Assembly (NCBI GenBank): GCA_910587765.1
Contig: CAJUNR010000018.1
Location: 1-64,000 of the forward strand
Direction: 5' to 3'
Source of the DNA: an uncultured Lachnospiraceae bacterium
Lineage (GTDB): Bacteria > Bacillota > Clostridia > Lachnospirales > Lachnospiraceae
Length of the DNA: 64,000 nt
Shown in pieces: positions 7,803-16,434 of this stretch. The notes beneath the pieces were generated by a model. The model had not been told where the DNA came from and did not search any database. It saw only the letters and a list, made by a program, of their open reading frames with translations. The position numbers and the translations under genes are program-made. Every line of letters begins with the position of its first letter. The stretch's first letter is position 1.

Positions 7803-9850
7803 GTTTCCTCCTGATCTCTTATCATCTGCCGATTTTCGGGCTCAAAATGGCCGGTGTACATAAGCTGACAGCCCGTGTCGAAAAATTCAATGGTCAGTTC
7901 CCCTTCGCTTCCCTGTATCAGGGAGAGATGCCGGAACTCTGTCCCCACAGGCAGGAACTGTTCTCCCAGCAGATAACTTCCTTCCGGGCTGCGGATCCGG
8001 TAATAACCGATGCCTTCCGACGGATCCGGCGAAAGCGTGATGCTCATCAGCCCGCTCTCCGGATGGCTTTCGACGGTATAGGTCCCGATCTTTCTGCTCT
8101 CCTCTTCCCGGAGCCGGTATTCCTTCACGATCGTAAGAGGTCCGCTGTAGACGTCGGGATCAATCACACAGTCGTCTACAAACTGATCCCCGTTGTAGAA
8201 CCTAAGCTTCACTTCCGAAACCTGGTCCACGGAAAGCCCCAGATGGCGGATGGAACGCTTCGTCTCCGTACGGCTGCCGATCTGTATCTGGTCACACCAC
8301 AGTTCAAAATGGGTCACTTCCACCTCAAAATCCGAGGGAATACTGACGCCGATGCGAAATTCCTGCTGCTCTACAATGGGCTCAATATAATAATAAGCGC
8401 CTTCGGCGTATTCCTCGTCCACATAGCTGACGCCTCCGTCTCCCGCGTTCAGATCCGCTCCCGTCCCCTGGAGCAGCGCCGTCACGCCGCCGCAGGTCAG
8501 CCGGTCAAAGGAATACAGCGCCTGGGAATAGTCCCCCAGAGCCTCATACATATCGTTCTGCAGCTCTTCGCAGGAGGCAAGGGAACTGCTGTACTCTTCG
8601 TAGGTCAATTCTCCCAGGCGGTTGAGCACCGCTTCCGCCTGAAGGCTTTTCCTTCCTTCCTCCACCTGCTGCGCCAGCGCCTGCCAGGCATTGCGCATAC
8701 TGACCAGATTGTTGAAGCTTTCTTCCACTTCCTGCCGCAGGGAGCGCTCCTCATTCTGTTTTTCCAGAAGCGCATCCTGATATTCCAGCGCCGCCTCGTA
8801 CAGGACGTACGGTTCGTCCTCCACATAGCGGATACCGGAGATCTGTCCTTTAAACCATTCTTTGGGAATCTTGATGAACAGAATGCGGATATTGCCCTGC
8901 CAGGGCTGATCAATCGCTTTCAGAAATTCCTCGTACTGCGCCTTAAACGCTTTCTGGCTGATCTTCTGCCCGGCGATGACCTGATTGATGTAATCCGAGA
9001 TATAGGACATCCTGCTGCCGTACTGCCCTTCCATCAACTGGTAGTTCGTCCTCAGGGACGTAAGGCTCGTAGCGGCGTCCAGCGACACTTCATAATAATT
9101 CTCATCATGGTCGAGCGTGTACTGAATCAGATCGTTCAGGCTGCTCCTTTCGATCTCCATCCCCACAAAGGGATTCTCAAAACGGTATCCGGTTGTCACA
9201 TCCATCCCGATCAGTTCCGACAGCTTCTTTTTGTCCGCGTTCAGATTCCTCTTCTGAGAGGCAATCTGGCCGTTCAGGGTTTTTACCGACCGCTCCATCA
9301 TATCCACGTCGCTCTGGGACGCCTCCCCCGTCTTCAATCTGACGCGGTTTTTCAGAAGCGTGAGATTCATCGCTTCGAGACGTTCTTCCTGGAATGCAAG
9401 CTGGTCCTCCGCCACCACGATCCGCACATACAGATTCGACACCGACTCGTAAATCTCCAGAATCTGATCCGTCATCCTGTGCTTTACGGCGTCAATCTGC
9501 GCCTGAATCTGTATAGGCTTGAACTGAAACTCATACGCTTCCGACAGATCCGGTTTTTCCGGAAACTTGAACGACAGCAGGGGCGACCACCGAAAGGTAG
9601 ACATGTTCTTCTTTTTTACCTGTATGGACTTCACCGCCTGCTTTAAGGACGCTTCCTTTACATTCCGCTCGCTTTCCAGCTTCTCGATCTTCGGGCTGAC
9701 GGCGACGGCGCTTCTTTTGGCCATCTCGAGCGTCAGAAGGCGCTCTCCCGCCGCCTGCACCCGCTGCCCGTTTCCTCCGAAAATCCCGCAGACCATGGTC
9801 AGAAACAGGAAACCTGCCAGCCGCCGGTTCCATCCGGTTTTTTTCCTCAT
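7799..9850 (-). CDS. Secreted TolC-like coiled-coil protein (683 aa)
   Basis: An N-terminal signal peptide (positive MRKKTGWNRR, hydrophobic LAGFLFLTMVCGIFGG, cleavage near QAAG) exports the protein. Residues ~38-470 resemble outer-membrane efflux (TolC/OEP) proteins: LTLEMAKRSAVAVSPKIEKL, RLKTGEASQSDVDMMERSVK and LNADKKKLSELIGMDVTTGY, arranged as two long helical hairpins. A beta-rich domain follows at ~490-683 (ISIPSDFEVEVTHFELWCDQ). In a Gram-positive cell there is no outer membrane, so the helices probably form a scaffold in or across the wall. It overlaps both neighbouring genes by 4 nt (ATGA), which indicates coupled translation with the MORN and 926-aa proteins. The link to the injection apparatus is inferred from operon membership. 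Confidence 0.65.
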   Translation of the reverse strand: MRKKTGWNRRLAGFLFLTMVCGIFGGNGQRVQAAGERLLTLEMAKRSAVAVSPKIEKLESERNVKEASLKQAVKSIQVKKKNMSTFRWSPLLSFKFPEKPDLSEAYEFQFKPIQIQAQIDAVKHRMTDQILEIYESVSNLYVRIVVAEDQLAFQEERLEAMNLTLLKNRVRLKTGEASQSDVDMMERSVKTLNGQIASQKRNLNADKKKLSELIGMDVTTGYRFENPFVGMEIERSSLNDLIQYTLDHDENYYEVSLDAATSLTSLRTNYQLMEGQYGSRMSYISDYINQVIAGQKISQKAFKAQYEEFLKAIDQPWQGNIRILFIKIPKEWFKGQISGIRYVEDEPYVLYEAALEYQDALLEKQNEERSLRQEVEESFNNLVSMRNAWQALAQQVEEGRKSLQAEAVLNRLGELTYEEYSSSLASCEELQNDMYEALGDYSQALYSFDRLTCGGVTALLQGTGADLNAGDGGVSYVDEEYAEGAYYYIEPIVEQQEFRIGVSIPSDFEVEVTHFELWCDQIQIGSRTETKRSIRHLGLSVDQVSEVKLRFYNGDQFVDDCVIDPDVYSGPLTIVKEYRLREEESRKIGTYTVESHPESGLMSITLSPDPSEGIGYYRIRSPEGSYLLGEQFLPVGTEFRHLSLIQGSEGELTIEFFDTGCQLMYTGHFEPENRQMIRDQEET

Positions 9851-11079
9851 ACCGCCTCTCCCTCCATCTGCTCGATGGTATAGAAGGAAAATCCTTCCTC
9901 CTTATCCTGACAGATAAAATTGTAGATCAGTCCGTCTCTGTGAAAAGAGTACAGATAGATGACATAATCCTCGTCATACCTGTTCACCTGACAGTAATCC
10001 TCGTATTCGGAAGTCGTCTCCAGCTCCACTTCCCGGCGGAAGCCGTTCCCTCTGGCCTCCATCTGCGCTGCGCCGACCGCCTCCGCGAGCGTGATGGCCG
10101 CGTTTCCCGCGTAATCCTCTTCGCCGAAATAATCTCTCAGCTCTCCGATCGTGCCGCAGTCCGGACCGGCCGCCGGAAACGTATTTTTCAGGACCAGCAC
10201 CTGCTGCACGATCCGCTCCCCGTCCAAGGTATCTTCCTCTTCCTCCCCAAGGTACATGGCGTCGATGTCTTCCAGCAGCACCACAAAATCCTCTTCGCCC
10301 TCATACAGCGTCCGCTTTCCCGCGTAAGCCCCGGAAACCTCCGACACCGTTTTGCCGAGAAGCTCGCTGTACAAAAGCGTATCCTGGCTGAAACCGCCGG
10401 TATAGATCAGATTCCCCCCGGAATCATAGAGCTTTCCCTGGCCGTTCTTTTTGCCGAGCGCAAATTCTCCGTCATAGGCGAGGGTTCCGCTGGCGCGGTA
10501 GAGTTTTCCGCTTCCCTCAAAGAGATTCTGTTCAAAATTTCCCGTATACATCATCGTCCCGTCGTCATAATAGCGGGTGCCCTGTCCCTGATACTTGTTG
10601 CGGTCGAAATTTCCCTGGTATACGACGACGCCTTCCGGGTTGTACAAAGTCCCGTATCCGGTGACGCTTCCGTTCTTCACCTGGCCCTCATAGGCCAGAT
10701 AACCGGATTTCCCCCGGATGCGGACCTTCTCGTCGGCAAAGCGCAGCAGAATCGAATCATAATTGTAAGTCTTCACACTCTCCGTCTTTGCCGACGGGAG
10801 GACGGAATGTACGCTGAACAGGCAGCAGAGGCTGAGCACTCCCAGCACCACGATCATCGCGAACGCCAGCCGCCTGCTGATCAGCCAGCCGAACAGCTCG
10901 TAATAGTCTTTTTTGTGCCTCGGCCTGACATTGAAAAGCGAGGTGAAAAAATCCCTGATGGACGAGATCAGATGCGTGCGGATGAAGTTCCAACTGGTCC
11001 ACATCTTGATTCTGGTCACAAGGGGCGTAATCTTCGCCTTGGCTGACGTGATCAGTACCTTAAACAGATTATCACCCAC
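9847..11079 (-). CDS. Membrane-anchored MORN-repeat protein
   Basis: A 410-aa protein. The first ~65 residues are amphipathic and cytoplasmic, one TM helix follows at ~70-90 (RRLAFAMIVVLGVLSLCCLF), and the rest is outside. Residues ~125-235 hold five MORN-type repeats, for example YQGNFDRNKYQGQGTRYYDD and YTGNFEQNLFEGSGKLYRAS. MORN repeats form extended beta structures that bind lipids or proteins. A further ~170-residue domain has no recognisable family. The GTG start at 11079 is supported by AGGAGG about 10 nt upstream. It overlaps the TolC-like gene by 4 nt. Inference: a membrane platform component of the injection-system locus. Confidence 0.7.
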   Translation of the reverse strand: MGDNLFKVLITSAKAKITPLVTRIKMWTSWNFIRTHLISSIRDFFTSLFNVRPRHKKDYYELFGWLISRRLAFAMIVVLGVLSLCCLFSVHSVLPSAKTESVKTYNYDSILLRFADEKVRIRGKSGYLAYEGQVKNGSVTGYGTLYNPEGVVVYQGNFDRNKYQGQGTRYYDDGTMMYTGNFEQNLFEGSGKLYRASGTLAYDGEFALGKKNGQGKLYDSGGNLIYTGGFSQDTLLYSELLGKTVSEVSGAYAGKRTLYEGEEDFVVLLEDIDAMYLGEEEEDTLDGERIVQQVLVLKNTFPAAGPDCGTIGELRDYFGEEDYAGNAAITLAEAVGAAQMEARGNGFRREVELETTSEYEDYCQVNRYDEDYVIYLYSFHRDGLIYNFICQDKEEGFSFYTIEQMEGEAV

Positions 11080-11123
11080 CGGTCTTTTCCTCCTCTCTCT
11101 TCTTCAGGCTGCGCTCTTCTCTC

Positions 11124-13562
11124 CTAATCTTCCGCCGGCGAAGACCGGGGGCTGAGCCTGCAGACGTCGCCCTTGATATTCGCCTCGTTCAGATATTTCT
11201 CACAGGTAAACAGATACCAGGTCGCCATGGAATCTTCCGGGTTCTCCCTGCGCACATCGTTGAAAGCGCTCCTTGCCAGATAAAAATCATGCTGATAGAA
11301 CAGACGGATTCCTTTCTGGAACTTTTCGTCCGTCCCCGCCTTCCTCTTCCCTTCCAGAAGCGGACACGCGTCGAGCACTTCATACAGCCGGATCCGCTCT
11401 TTGGAACCGGACAGCAGAAGATAGCCCAGATAGCGGACGGGACTGTCCAGATTCTCCCTGTTTTTTACACTTTCCGTGATCACCAGATGGATGTTCAGCG
11501 ACTGAAACCATCTGCCGTACTGCTCCAGCTCCTCCATCTCCGGGGACAGAAGATAAGGAATGCTGTGCTTCTTTGTCCCCGCCACCCCGTACATATACTG
11601 GGCGTGGTGAAGCAGAATGCCCGCTTTCTTCGTCCCGGGAAGATTCTGCTCCAGAAATCCCTGCATCAGCGATACGCCGAACTCCACGGTATTCCTGGAT
11701 TCCTCCAGAAAGAGCACCTTCATCATATCGAGACCGCAGTGGCCGGATACAAAGTATCCCCCGCTCCGCTCCTGATGTTCCTCCACCAGAGAGACAAACG
11801 CCCCGATCCGCTCCGCCTGCACCTGGCCGGTCTCTTCCGAGCGGACGGAGGAGATCACCGCCATCGTCCCGTGAAGCAGTACCTTATCCCCGCTGTTCAC
11901 CTCGGTAATCGAATCTTTCCCGAGAATTTTCTCGATGTTCTTGGGCGCAAAGCGATAACAGGACTCAAAGATCCGATACTTGGCATAATTGATTCTGCTG
12001 ATCGTCTTTCTCGTCTCCATCAGGCTGTTCCACATGAAGTCCACGTCTTTCCCGTGAACGGCCGTTTTCTTGATGCCGGTGTCCCCGTTTGCCAGCATCT
12101 GCATCGCCGCAGCCAATTCCTTCAGCTCCCTGCCCTGCAGAAGCAAAAGCCAGATGCTGGCGGCGCTTCCCGCAAGGAAGACAAGGGCGGCATACAAAAA
12201 CGGAGCCGCCTGACCGGAGCCGGCAGTCCGGGACAGGTCTTTTCTTCTGGTGATTCCCATCATCATATAGTCCGGCGTCAGACCGTCAGACGCCGCCACC
12301 GCGATGACCTGGTACGTCTCTGCGCCGATGCCGATGAGCATACTGCCCCTGCGCCCTTCCTCCGCCAGAGCGCTCACCATTTCTTTCGTTCCCACGCCGT
12401 AGATTTCTTCAAACATCTGTCCGTTATAACCGCTGACGCTGACCACGATCCGGTGATCCCGGCTGCGCACCAGACACAGATCCGTAAAGAGCACCGAAAG
12501 ATCGTCCAGATGGACAAAGCGGTCGAACCGCTCCTGCAGGCGGCAGTAGCCGTCGCTGTCATAAAAGCCCTCTTCCTCCGGACGCAGACCGGCCGGGTTT
12601 CCCATCTCCTCCGCCAGCGCCTGCACATAATACGAGCCGAAGCGCCCCGCTTCCTCCACTCTCGCCTTCTCCTGAATCTGCGGAATCTGCACCGCTCCCG
12701 CCACCGTAATCACAAACAGCACCAGCTCCACCAGCGCGATCGTATAAACCGTATGGCTCCGGTTGCGAAGGACGGTCAGGAAGAACAGCAGCACCGCGTA
12801 CCCTGCAATCAGAAGCGCCCCGTAGAGCAGCATCCGCCCGTGGCGGACTTTTACAATCTGTCCGATCGACAGGTTTCGGTACCAGAAGGCGGACTGCAGC
12901 TTTTCCGACGCCTGAAAATGCTCGATTCCGGTCCCGTCATCCAGCCGAAAAAAAAAGTCCCCGTTCTCATATCGGGCCTCCACCAGCGTGCGCCCTTTGG
13001 GTCCATAGGCCATCTGCACCGGCTTCAGGGACACCGCTTCCGTATCGTCTTCCCTGCCAAACTGTTCTTTGTCTACAAAATAAGCCCCTGCGGATGTCTC
13101 GTCTTCCAGCACCACAGTCAGGTAGAACCCTTTGGACTCTGCGGAAAATCCGGTCAGCACTCCTTTCTGTTCCATTGTATATTCCGGAGTCTGCGCCGTC
13201 ACTCTGCCCTGATCATCGAACTGTACAATCGTATACCGTGCAGCGGAGCTTTCCTCCGCGGATGCCCGGTCCGTAAGAACACCGTAGAGACTGTCTTCAT
13301 AATCAATCTTTGCGAAAACGCTTCCTTTTTTCGCGGAGGAAGCCAGGGAGACTTCCTGCACCTCCCCGTCCGTATCCATCACATACAGGACCGCGTCCTT
13401 TTCCATATTCTCCACCAGATAAATCCGGTCGCCCTCCGCGCATCCGTCCAGATAGGCGGAACGCATCCGCCCCCTGCTCCATGACAGTCCGTCCAGAAAC
13501 GCAAGAACAGCCACCGCGATCATCCAGCCAAGCGCAACCACATACGGGATATGTTTTTTCAT
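11124..13562 (-). CDS. Multi-TM protein with degenerate nucleotide-cyclase-like domain
   Basis: An 812-aa protein. TM segments are visible near residues 7-24, 245-263, 272-290 and 456-476, enclosing two extracytoplasmic domains. The second (GYCRLQERFDRFVHLDDLSV and following) looks like a Cache-type sensor. After the last TM comes a HAMP-like linker (LKELAAAMQMLANGDTGIKK), then FAPKNIEKILGKDSITEVNS with LHGTMAVISS after it. That arrangement copies the start of class III cyclases, but the metal-binding aspartates are absent, so catalysis is unlikely. The C-terminus (FYLARSAFNDVRRENPEDSM) resembles a TPR. It lies 23 nt after the pseudokinase-like gene. Inference: a receptor whose degenerate cyclase domain signals by protein contact. 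Confidence 0.6.
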   Translation of the reverse strand: MKKHIPYVVALGWMIAVAVLAFLDGLSWSRGRMRSAYLDGCAEGDRIYLVENMEKDAVLYVMDTDGEVQEVSLASSAKKGSVFAKIDYEDSLYGVLTDRASAEESSAARYTIVQFDDQGRVTAQTPEYTMEQKGVLTGFSAESKGFYLTVVLEDETSAGAYFVDKEQFGREDDTEAVSLKPVQMAYGPKGRTLVEARYENGDFFFRLDDGTGIEHFQASEKLQSAFWYRNLSIGQIVKVRHGRMLLYGALLIAGYAVLLFFLTVLRNRSHTVYTIALVELVLFVITVAGAVQIPQIQEKARVEEAGRFGSYYVQALAEEMGNPAGLRPEEEGFYDSDGYCRLQERFDRFVHLDDLSVLFTDLCLVRSRDHRIVVSVSGYNGQMFEEIYGVGTKEMVSALAEEGRRGSMLIGIGAETYQVIAVAASDGLTPDYMMMGITRRKDLSRTAGSGQAAPFLYAALVFLAGSAASIWLLLLQGRELKELAAAMQMLANGDTGIKKTAVHGKDVDFMWNSLMETRKTISRINYAKYRIFESCYRFAPKNIEKILGKDSITEVNSGDKVLLHGTMAVISSVRSEETGQVQAERIGAFVSLVEEHQERSGGYFVSGHCGLDMMKVLFLEESRNTVEFGVSLMQGFLEQNLPGTKKAGILLHHAQYMYGVAGTKKHSIPYLLSPEMEELEQYGRWFQSLNIHLVITESVKNRENLDSPVRYLGYLLLSGSKERIRLYEVLDACPLLEGKRKAGTDEKFQKGIRLFYQHDFYLARSAFNDVRRENPEDSMATWYLFTCEKYLNEANIKGDVCRLSPRSSPAED

Positions 13563-13585
13563 AAATGTTCCTGTCCTTTCACCGA

Positions 13586-14440
13586 TTATCTGACCAGCGT
13601 CTCCGTCCCGATCGTCTTAAAGCCGTTAAAAAACAGCCGCAGCCAGGGAATGTCTCCCAGAATCAACTGGAACAGAAGGGAGAGCAGCGCCAGAACCGCA
13701 AGAATCACGCACACATACAGAAGGAAGCGGAACAACCCGTCCTGATTGCGCAGGAACCATCCGGCAATTCTCTTTCGTATCCCTCTCTTCTGTCCCGGCG
13801 CAGCCGTGATCCGGATATCCTTGTACAGTTCGGTCAGTTGCCCATAGCTTTTTCGGGAAATCTTTTTTTCCAGCAGCCGGTAACTGAACGCTTTCTGAGA
13901 CGCCCTGGGCTTTAAAAGATCGCGGAGAATCGAAGCGCACTGTACCGCGCAGTCCCGCTCCGTCTTCTCTGCATCCAGCTCCTGCAGGTCGATCTGATAG
14001 CCGAGGCAGACCGTGTGATCCTTCGCCAGATGAAGCTGCCCCTGCTCGAGGATCAGATAGAGAATCGGGTAGGGAAGGTTCGACGTAATGCACGCCATGA
14101 TGACGCTGATGCACACATTCTCGCACTCCGACAATGTGTAGGATTCCCCCATATAAAAATCTTTCAGCGGACGCTCCTGCTGATAGGGAAAGACCATACA
14201 AAAGGCGCCCTGGTCCGAAAAACTGTCTATGTAAGAGTCCTGCGCCGCCAGGCCCGCCCGCTCGAACACCTCCAGATACTGTTTGACCGTCTGATGCTCT
14301 TTCAGCACAAGCAGCGTATACAGGTTCCGGGCAGCACAGTTCAGATCCTGGCATATTAAGATGTCATTCGTCCTGCCCTTCTTCACGATGCGGACACATT
14401 CCAGTTTCATCTTCTGTGACTGATAGAACATCTCTGCCAT
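13586..14440 (-). CDS. Tail-anchored pseudokinase-like protein
   Basis: A 284-aa protein whose first ~215 residues follow the layout of a Ser/Thr kinase domain. There is a lysine after a strand (NLYTLLVLKEH), a hinge-like FCMVFPYQQERPLKDFYMG, a catalytic-loop-like position (LYLILEQGQLHLAKDHTVCL) and a helical C-lobe. The HRD, DFG and glycine-loop motifs are missing, so it is a pseudokinase at best. One strong TM helix sits near residues 239-266, with a short tail outside. It lies between the 597-aa injection-system gene (15 nt) and the cyclase-like gene (23 nt). AAAAGGAGA is very close to the first ATG, and the ATG three codons later may be the true start. The kinase-fold reading is by eye and needs structure comparison. 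Confidence 0.5.
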   Translation of the reverse strand: MAEMFYQSQKMKLECVRIVKKGRTNDILICQDLNCAARNLYTLLVLKEHQTVKQYLEVFERAGLAAQDSYIDSFSDQGAFCMVFPYQQERPLKDFYMGESYTLSECENVCISVIMACITSNLPYPILYLILEQGQLHLAKDHTVCLGYQIDLQELDAEKTERDCAVQCASILRDLLKPRASQKAFSYRLLEKKISRKSYGQLTELYKDIRITAAPGQKRGIRKRIAGWFLRNQDGLFRFLLYVCVILAVLALLSLLFQLILGDIPWLRLFFNGFKTIGTETLVR

Positions 14441-14455
14441 TCTCCTTTTTACAGC

Positions 14456-16249
14456 CTACGCCTCTTTCTTTTTCACAATCGCATACGCGTAAGTACAGAT
14501 CACCGGCATATCAATGCAGTAAATCCGGATCTCATATACTCCTTCTTTTGCCGGAGCCGTATAGACGCCGTCCGAAGTAATCTCGCCGCTTCCGGGCTCC
14601 GTCAGCTCATACGCCACACTGCAGCTTTCCATATTGCTGTATTTTACATGGAAGTAATGGCTCTCTCTGGTGCCCATCACCACCGTCGGCGTATCGGTGG
14701 AAATGCTCCTGCCCGTATAATTCTCCATCAGGCCCAGATCATTGCCTGCCGGAAAGCGGATCGCCACCCACCGGTAGGTCAGGACCAGATACTCCACGTT
14801 CTCCAGAAGCCGCACCGCCACGATGAAGCTTCCTTTGTCGTTCATCACCTTGACCGCGGTCTCCGCCTCCACGGCCATCGAGCTCTCGTTCTGAAAGAGC
14901 TCCGTATTTCCGTAAATCGTATTCCTGGCGCTTGTGCCGAGGGCCGGATCGTCGGTGATATACTCATAGCCGATGTTCACATACACATTTCCGTTGCCGA
15001 GGCCGTGCATAATCTCTCCGGAATAACGGATATCGCCTTTCTTTGCCGACTCTCCCAGAGGCACTTCCAGAATCCCCGTAGCCACCTCCGGCATCCGGCT
15101 CCCGGGAGCCGACGGACTGTGACTCGGAAGCCGGTCGGACATCCGGCCGTTCTCCTTGAAAATCTCCGGTTCCTTGATAAAATATTCCAGATATTCTTCC
15201 CGCAGCGCCTCCTGCGCGGGGGCGGTGATGTAGGTCTTGACCCCTTTTTCGATCACTTCCTCTATGATATACGCATTGTCCGTCCTTACCAGCCTCAGAT
15301 CCGCCAGACGTATGTAATCGCGGACCTCCCCCATGCTTTTCATCTCCAGGCTCATGCGCCCGATCTCCTGATTCACCAGCTCCCGGGGCCTTAAATCCGT
15401 GATCATGATCCGCATGGAGCACCCGGTCGGCGCTTCCTTCAGGACGCCGTCGATATGTACTCTCGCCGTACCGCTTTTCAGCAGTATCGTTGTGTCAAGC
15501 ATAGTTACATCCTGGGCCGCGAGCCAGTATTCTTTCTTCAGGCTCTCCCCCTTCGCAAGAGAGACGTCGGAAAACTCGATCTCCACCTCATGCTCTCCCG
15601 CCGCCGTCAAAAATACCGGAATCTGCAGAATCCCGTGATATGCCAGCACCCTGCCGACGGAAGAATGCTTCTCCACCACGGCCTCCAGCCGGACGTTCTT
15701 TCCTTTGCAGACAGTGGAAGGCATCACAATCCGGACGGTGTAGTCCTCATCCTCATAGAGCACGGCGCCTGCCAGAAACTCCGTCTCCATCCGGTACTCA
15801 TCCGCCGCTTCCTCCTGCTCCATCAAAAAAAGCTGATAGTTTTCGCTGATTCGATTGTACTCATACTCCCCGCCGTCGTCTCCGGTCCCGGGATTCATCG
15901 TGTAGACCGTATGAACCGGATCTTCCCGGTAGCGCAGACAGAGACTCGCCATGTTCGAGTGCAGAGACTCAAATCCCTCGATGGCCGACAGCTTTTTTAC
16001 CACGGAGGACTCCATAATGATCTCCCGTCCTACGCCGTCCACCGCCACTCCGCTCTCGATCAGAACGGACAGATCGTCCAGACTGAATACGCCGCAGCCG
16101 CAGACTACCCCGCTGCCGTACATCAGACTGTTTATAAATCTGCGTTTATTATTAAAATACGTCTGTTCTGCCTGAAAATCAGACGAAGTAAGCATCTTTC
16201 CCGAATAATAGCGGTTCCGTTCAAAGGGATATAATTTTGTGTTCTTCAT
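14456..16249 (-). CDS. First gene of injection-system operon; baseplate/adaptor-type protein
   Basis: A soluble 597-aa protein. The N-terminal ~60 residues, RNRYYSGKMLTSSDFQAEQT with FNNKRRFINSLMYGSGVVCG after it, match a motif common in proteins of contractile injection loci: YxGxxLTxxDFxxEQxYxxxKRR...GxGVVCGL. The remainder is beta-rich, with Ig-like parts (residues ~160-260) and a C-terminal domain ending in VYTAPAKEGVYEIRIYC. No signal peptide is present. GGAAAGG lies 9 nt before the ATG. It is the promoter-proximal gene of the operon, and an inverted repeat lies about 80 bp upstream. Its function in the family is not established; a baseplate-associated adaptor or a surface-interacting part is likely. 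Confidence 0.65.
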   Translation of the reverse strand: MKNTKLYPFERNRYYSGKMLTSSDFQAEQTYFNNKRRFINSLMYGSGVVCGCGVFSLDDLSVLIESGVAVDGVGREIIMESSVVKKLSAIEGFESLHSNMASLCLRYREDPVHTVYTMNPGTGDDGGEYEYNRISENYQLFLMEQEEAADEYRMETEFLAGAVLYEDEDYTVRIVMPSTVCKGKNVRLEAVVEKHSSVGRVLAYHGILQIPVFLTAAGEHEVEIEFSDVSLAKGESLKKEYWLAAQDVTMLDTTILLKSGTARVHIDGVLKEAPTGCSMRIMITDLRPRELVNQEIGRMSLEMKSMGEVRDYIRLADLRLVRTDNAYIIEEVIEKGVKTYITAPAQEALREEYLEYFIKEPEIFKENGRMSDRLPSHSPSAPGSRMPEVATGILEVPLGESAKKGDIRYSGEIMHGLGNGNVYVNIGYEYITDDPALGTSARNTIYGNTELFQNESSMAVEAETAVKVMNDKGSFIVAVRLLENVEYLVLTYRWVAIRFPAGNDLGLMENYTGRSISTDTPTVVMGTRESHYFHVKYSNMESCSVAYELTEPGSGEITSDGVYTAPAKEGVYEIRIYCIDMPVICTYAYAIVKKKEA

Positions 16250-16329
16250 GGCTGTTACCTTTCCGACTGATCTGCCCTTTTTATTTGAAATTTCTGTTTA
16301 AATTTTATCAAACGGCCATCAGAAAAGCC

Positions 16330-16347
16330 ACTACCCAAAAAGGTAGT
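16330..16347. promoter_or_regulatory. Candidate operator upstream of the injection-system operon
   Basis: A perfect inverted repeat, ACTACC-N6-GGTAGT, lies 80-98 bp upstream of the first ATG of the operon. Downstream of it (minus strand) lies GATAAAAT as a possible -10, although no good -35 is visible. The arms and spacing fit a dimeric helix-turn-helix regulator. No regulator gene is adjacent except the orphan sensor kinase. Confidence 0.45.
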
Positions 16348-16365
16348 TGTTTCCGTGAAGCCGTG

Positions 16366-16428
16366 AAAAAAGCCGCAGAATGCGTACCGTATCCGCTTTA
16401 CGGTATACACTCTGCGGCAGCCTTTTTG
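16366..16428 (-). terminator. Intrinsic terminator after the sensor kinase gene
   Basis: The stem CCGCAGA...TCTGCGG (arms 16372-16379 and 16411-16418, extended by GTATACCGTA/TACGGTACGC pairing) is followed on the minus strand by TTTTTT. It begins 7 nt after the stop codon of the kinase and separates it from the injection-system operon. Confidence 0.85.
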
Positions 16429-16434
16429 TATTTG

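Noticed and set aside
7847..9646. Long open frame (599 codons) on the plus strand
   Set aside because: It mirrors the TolC-like gene and has no start signals or recognisable motifs.
11289..13484. Long open frame (731 codons) on the plus strand
   Set aside because: It is antisense to the cyclase-like gene, His/Arg/Leu-rich, has no ribosome binding site and shows no family resemblance. It arises from the GC-rich codon use of the real gene.
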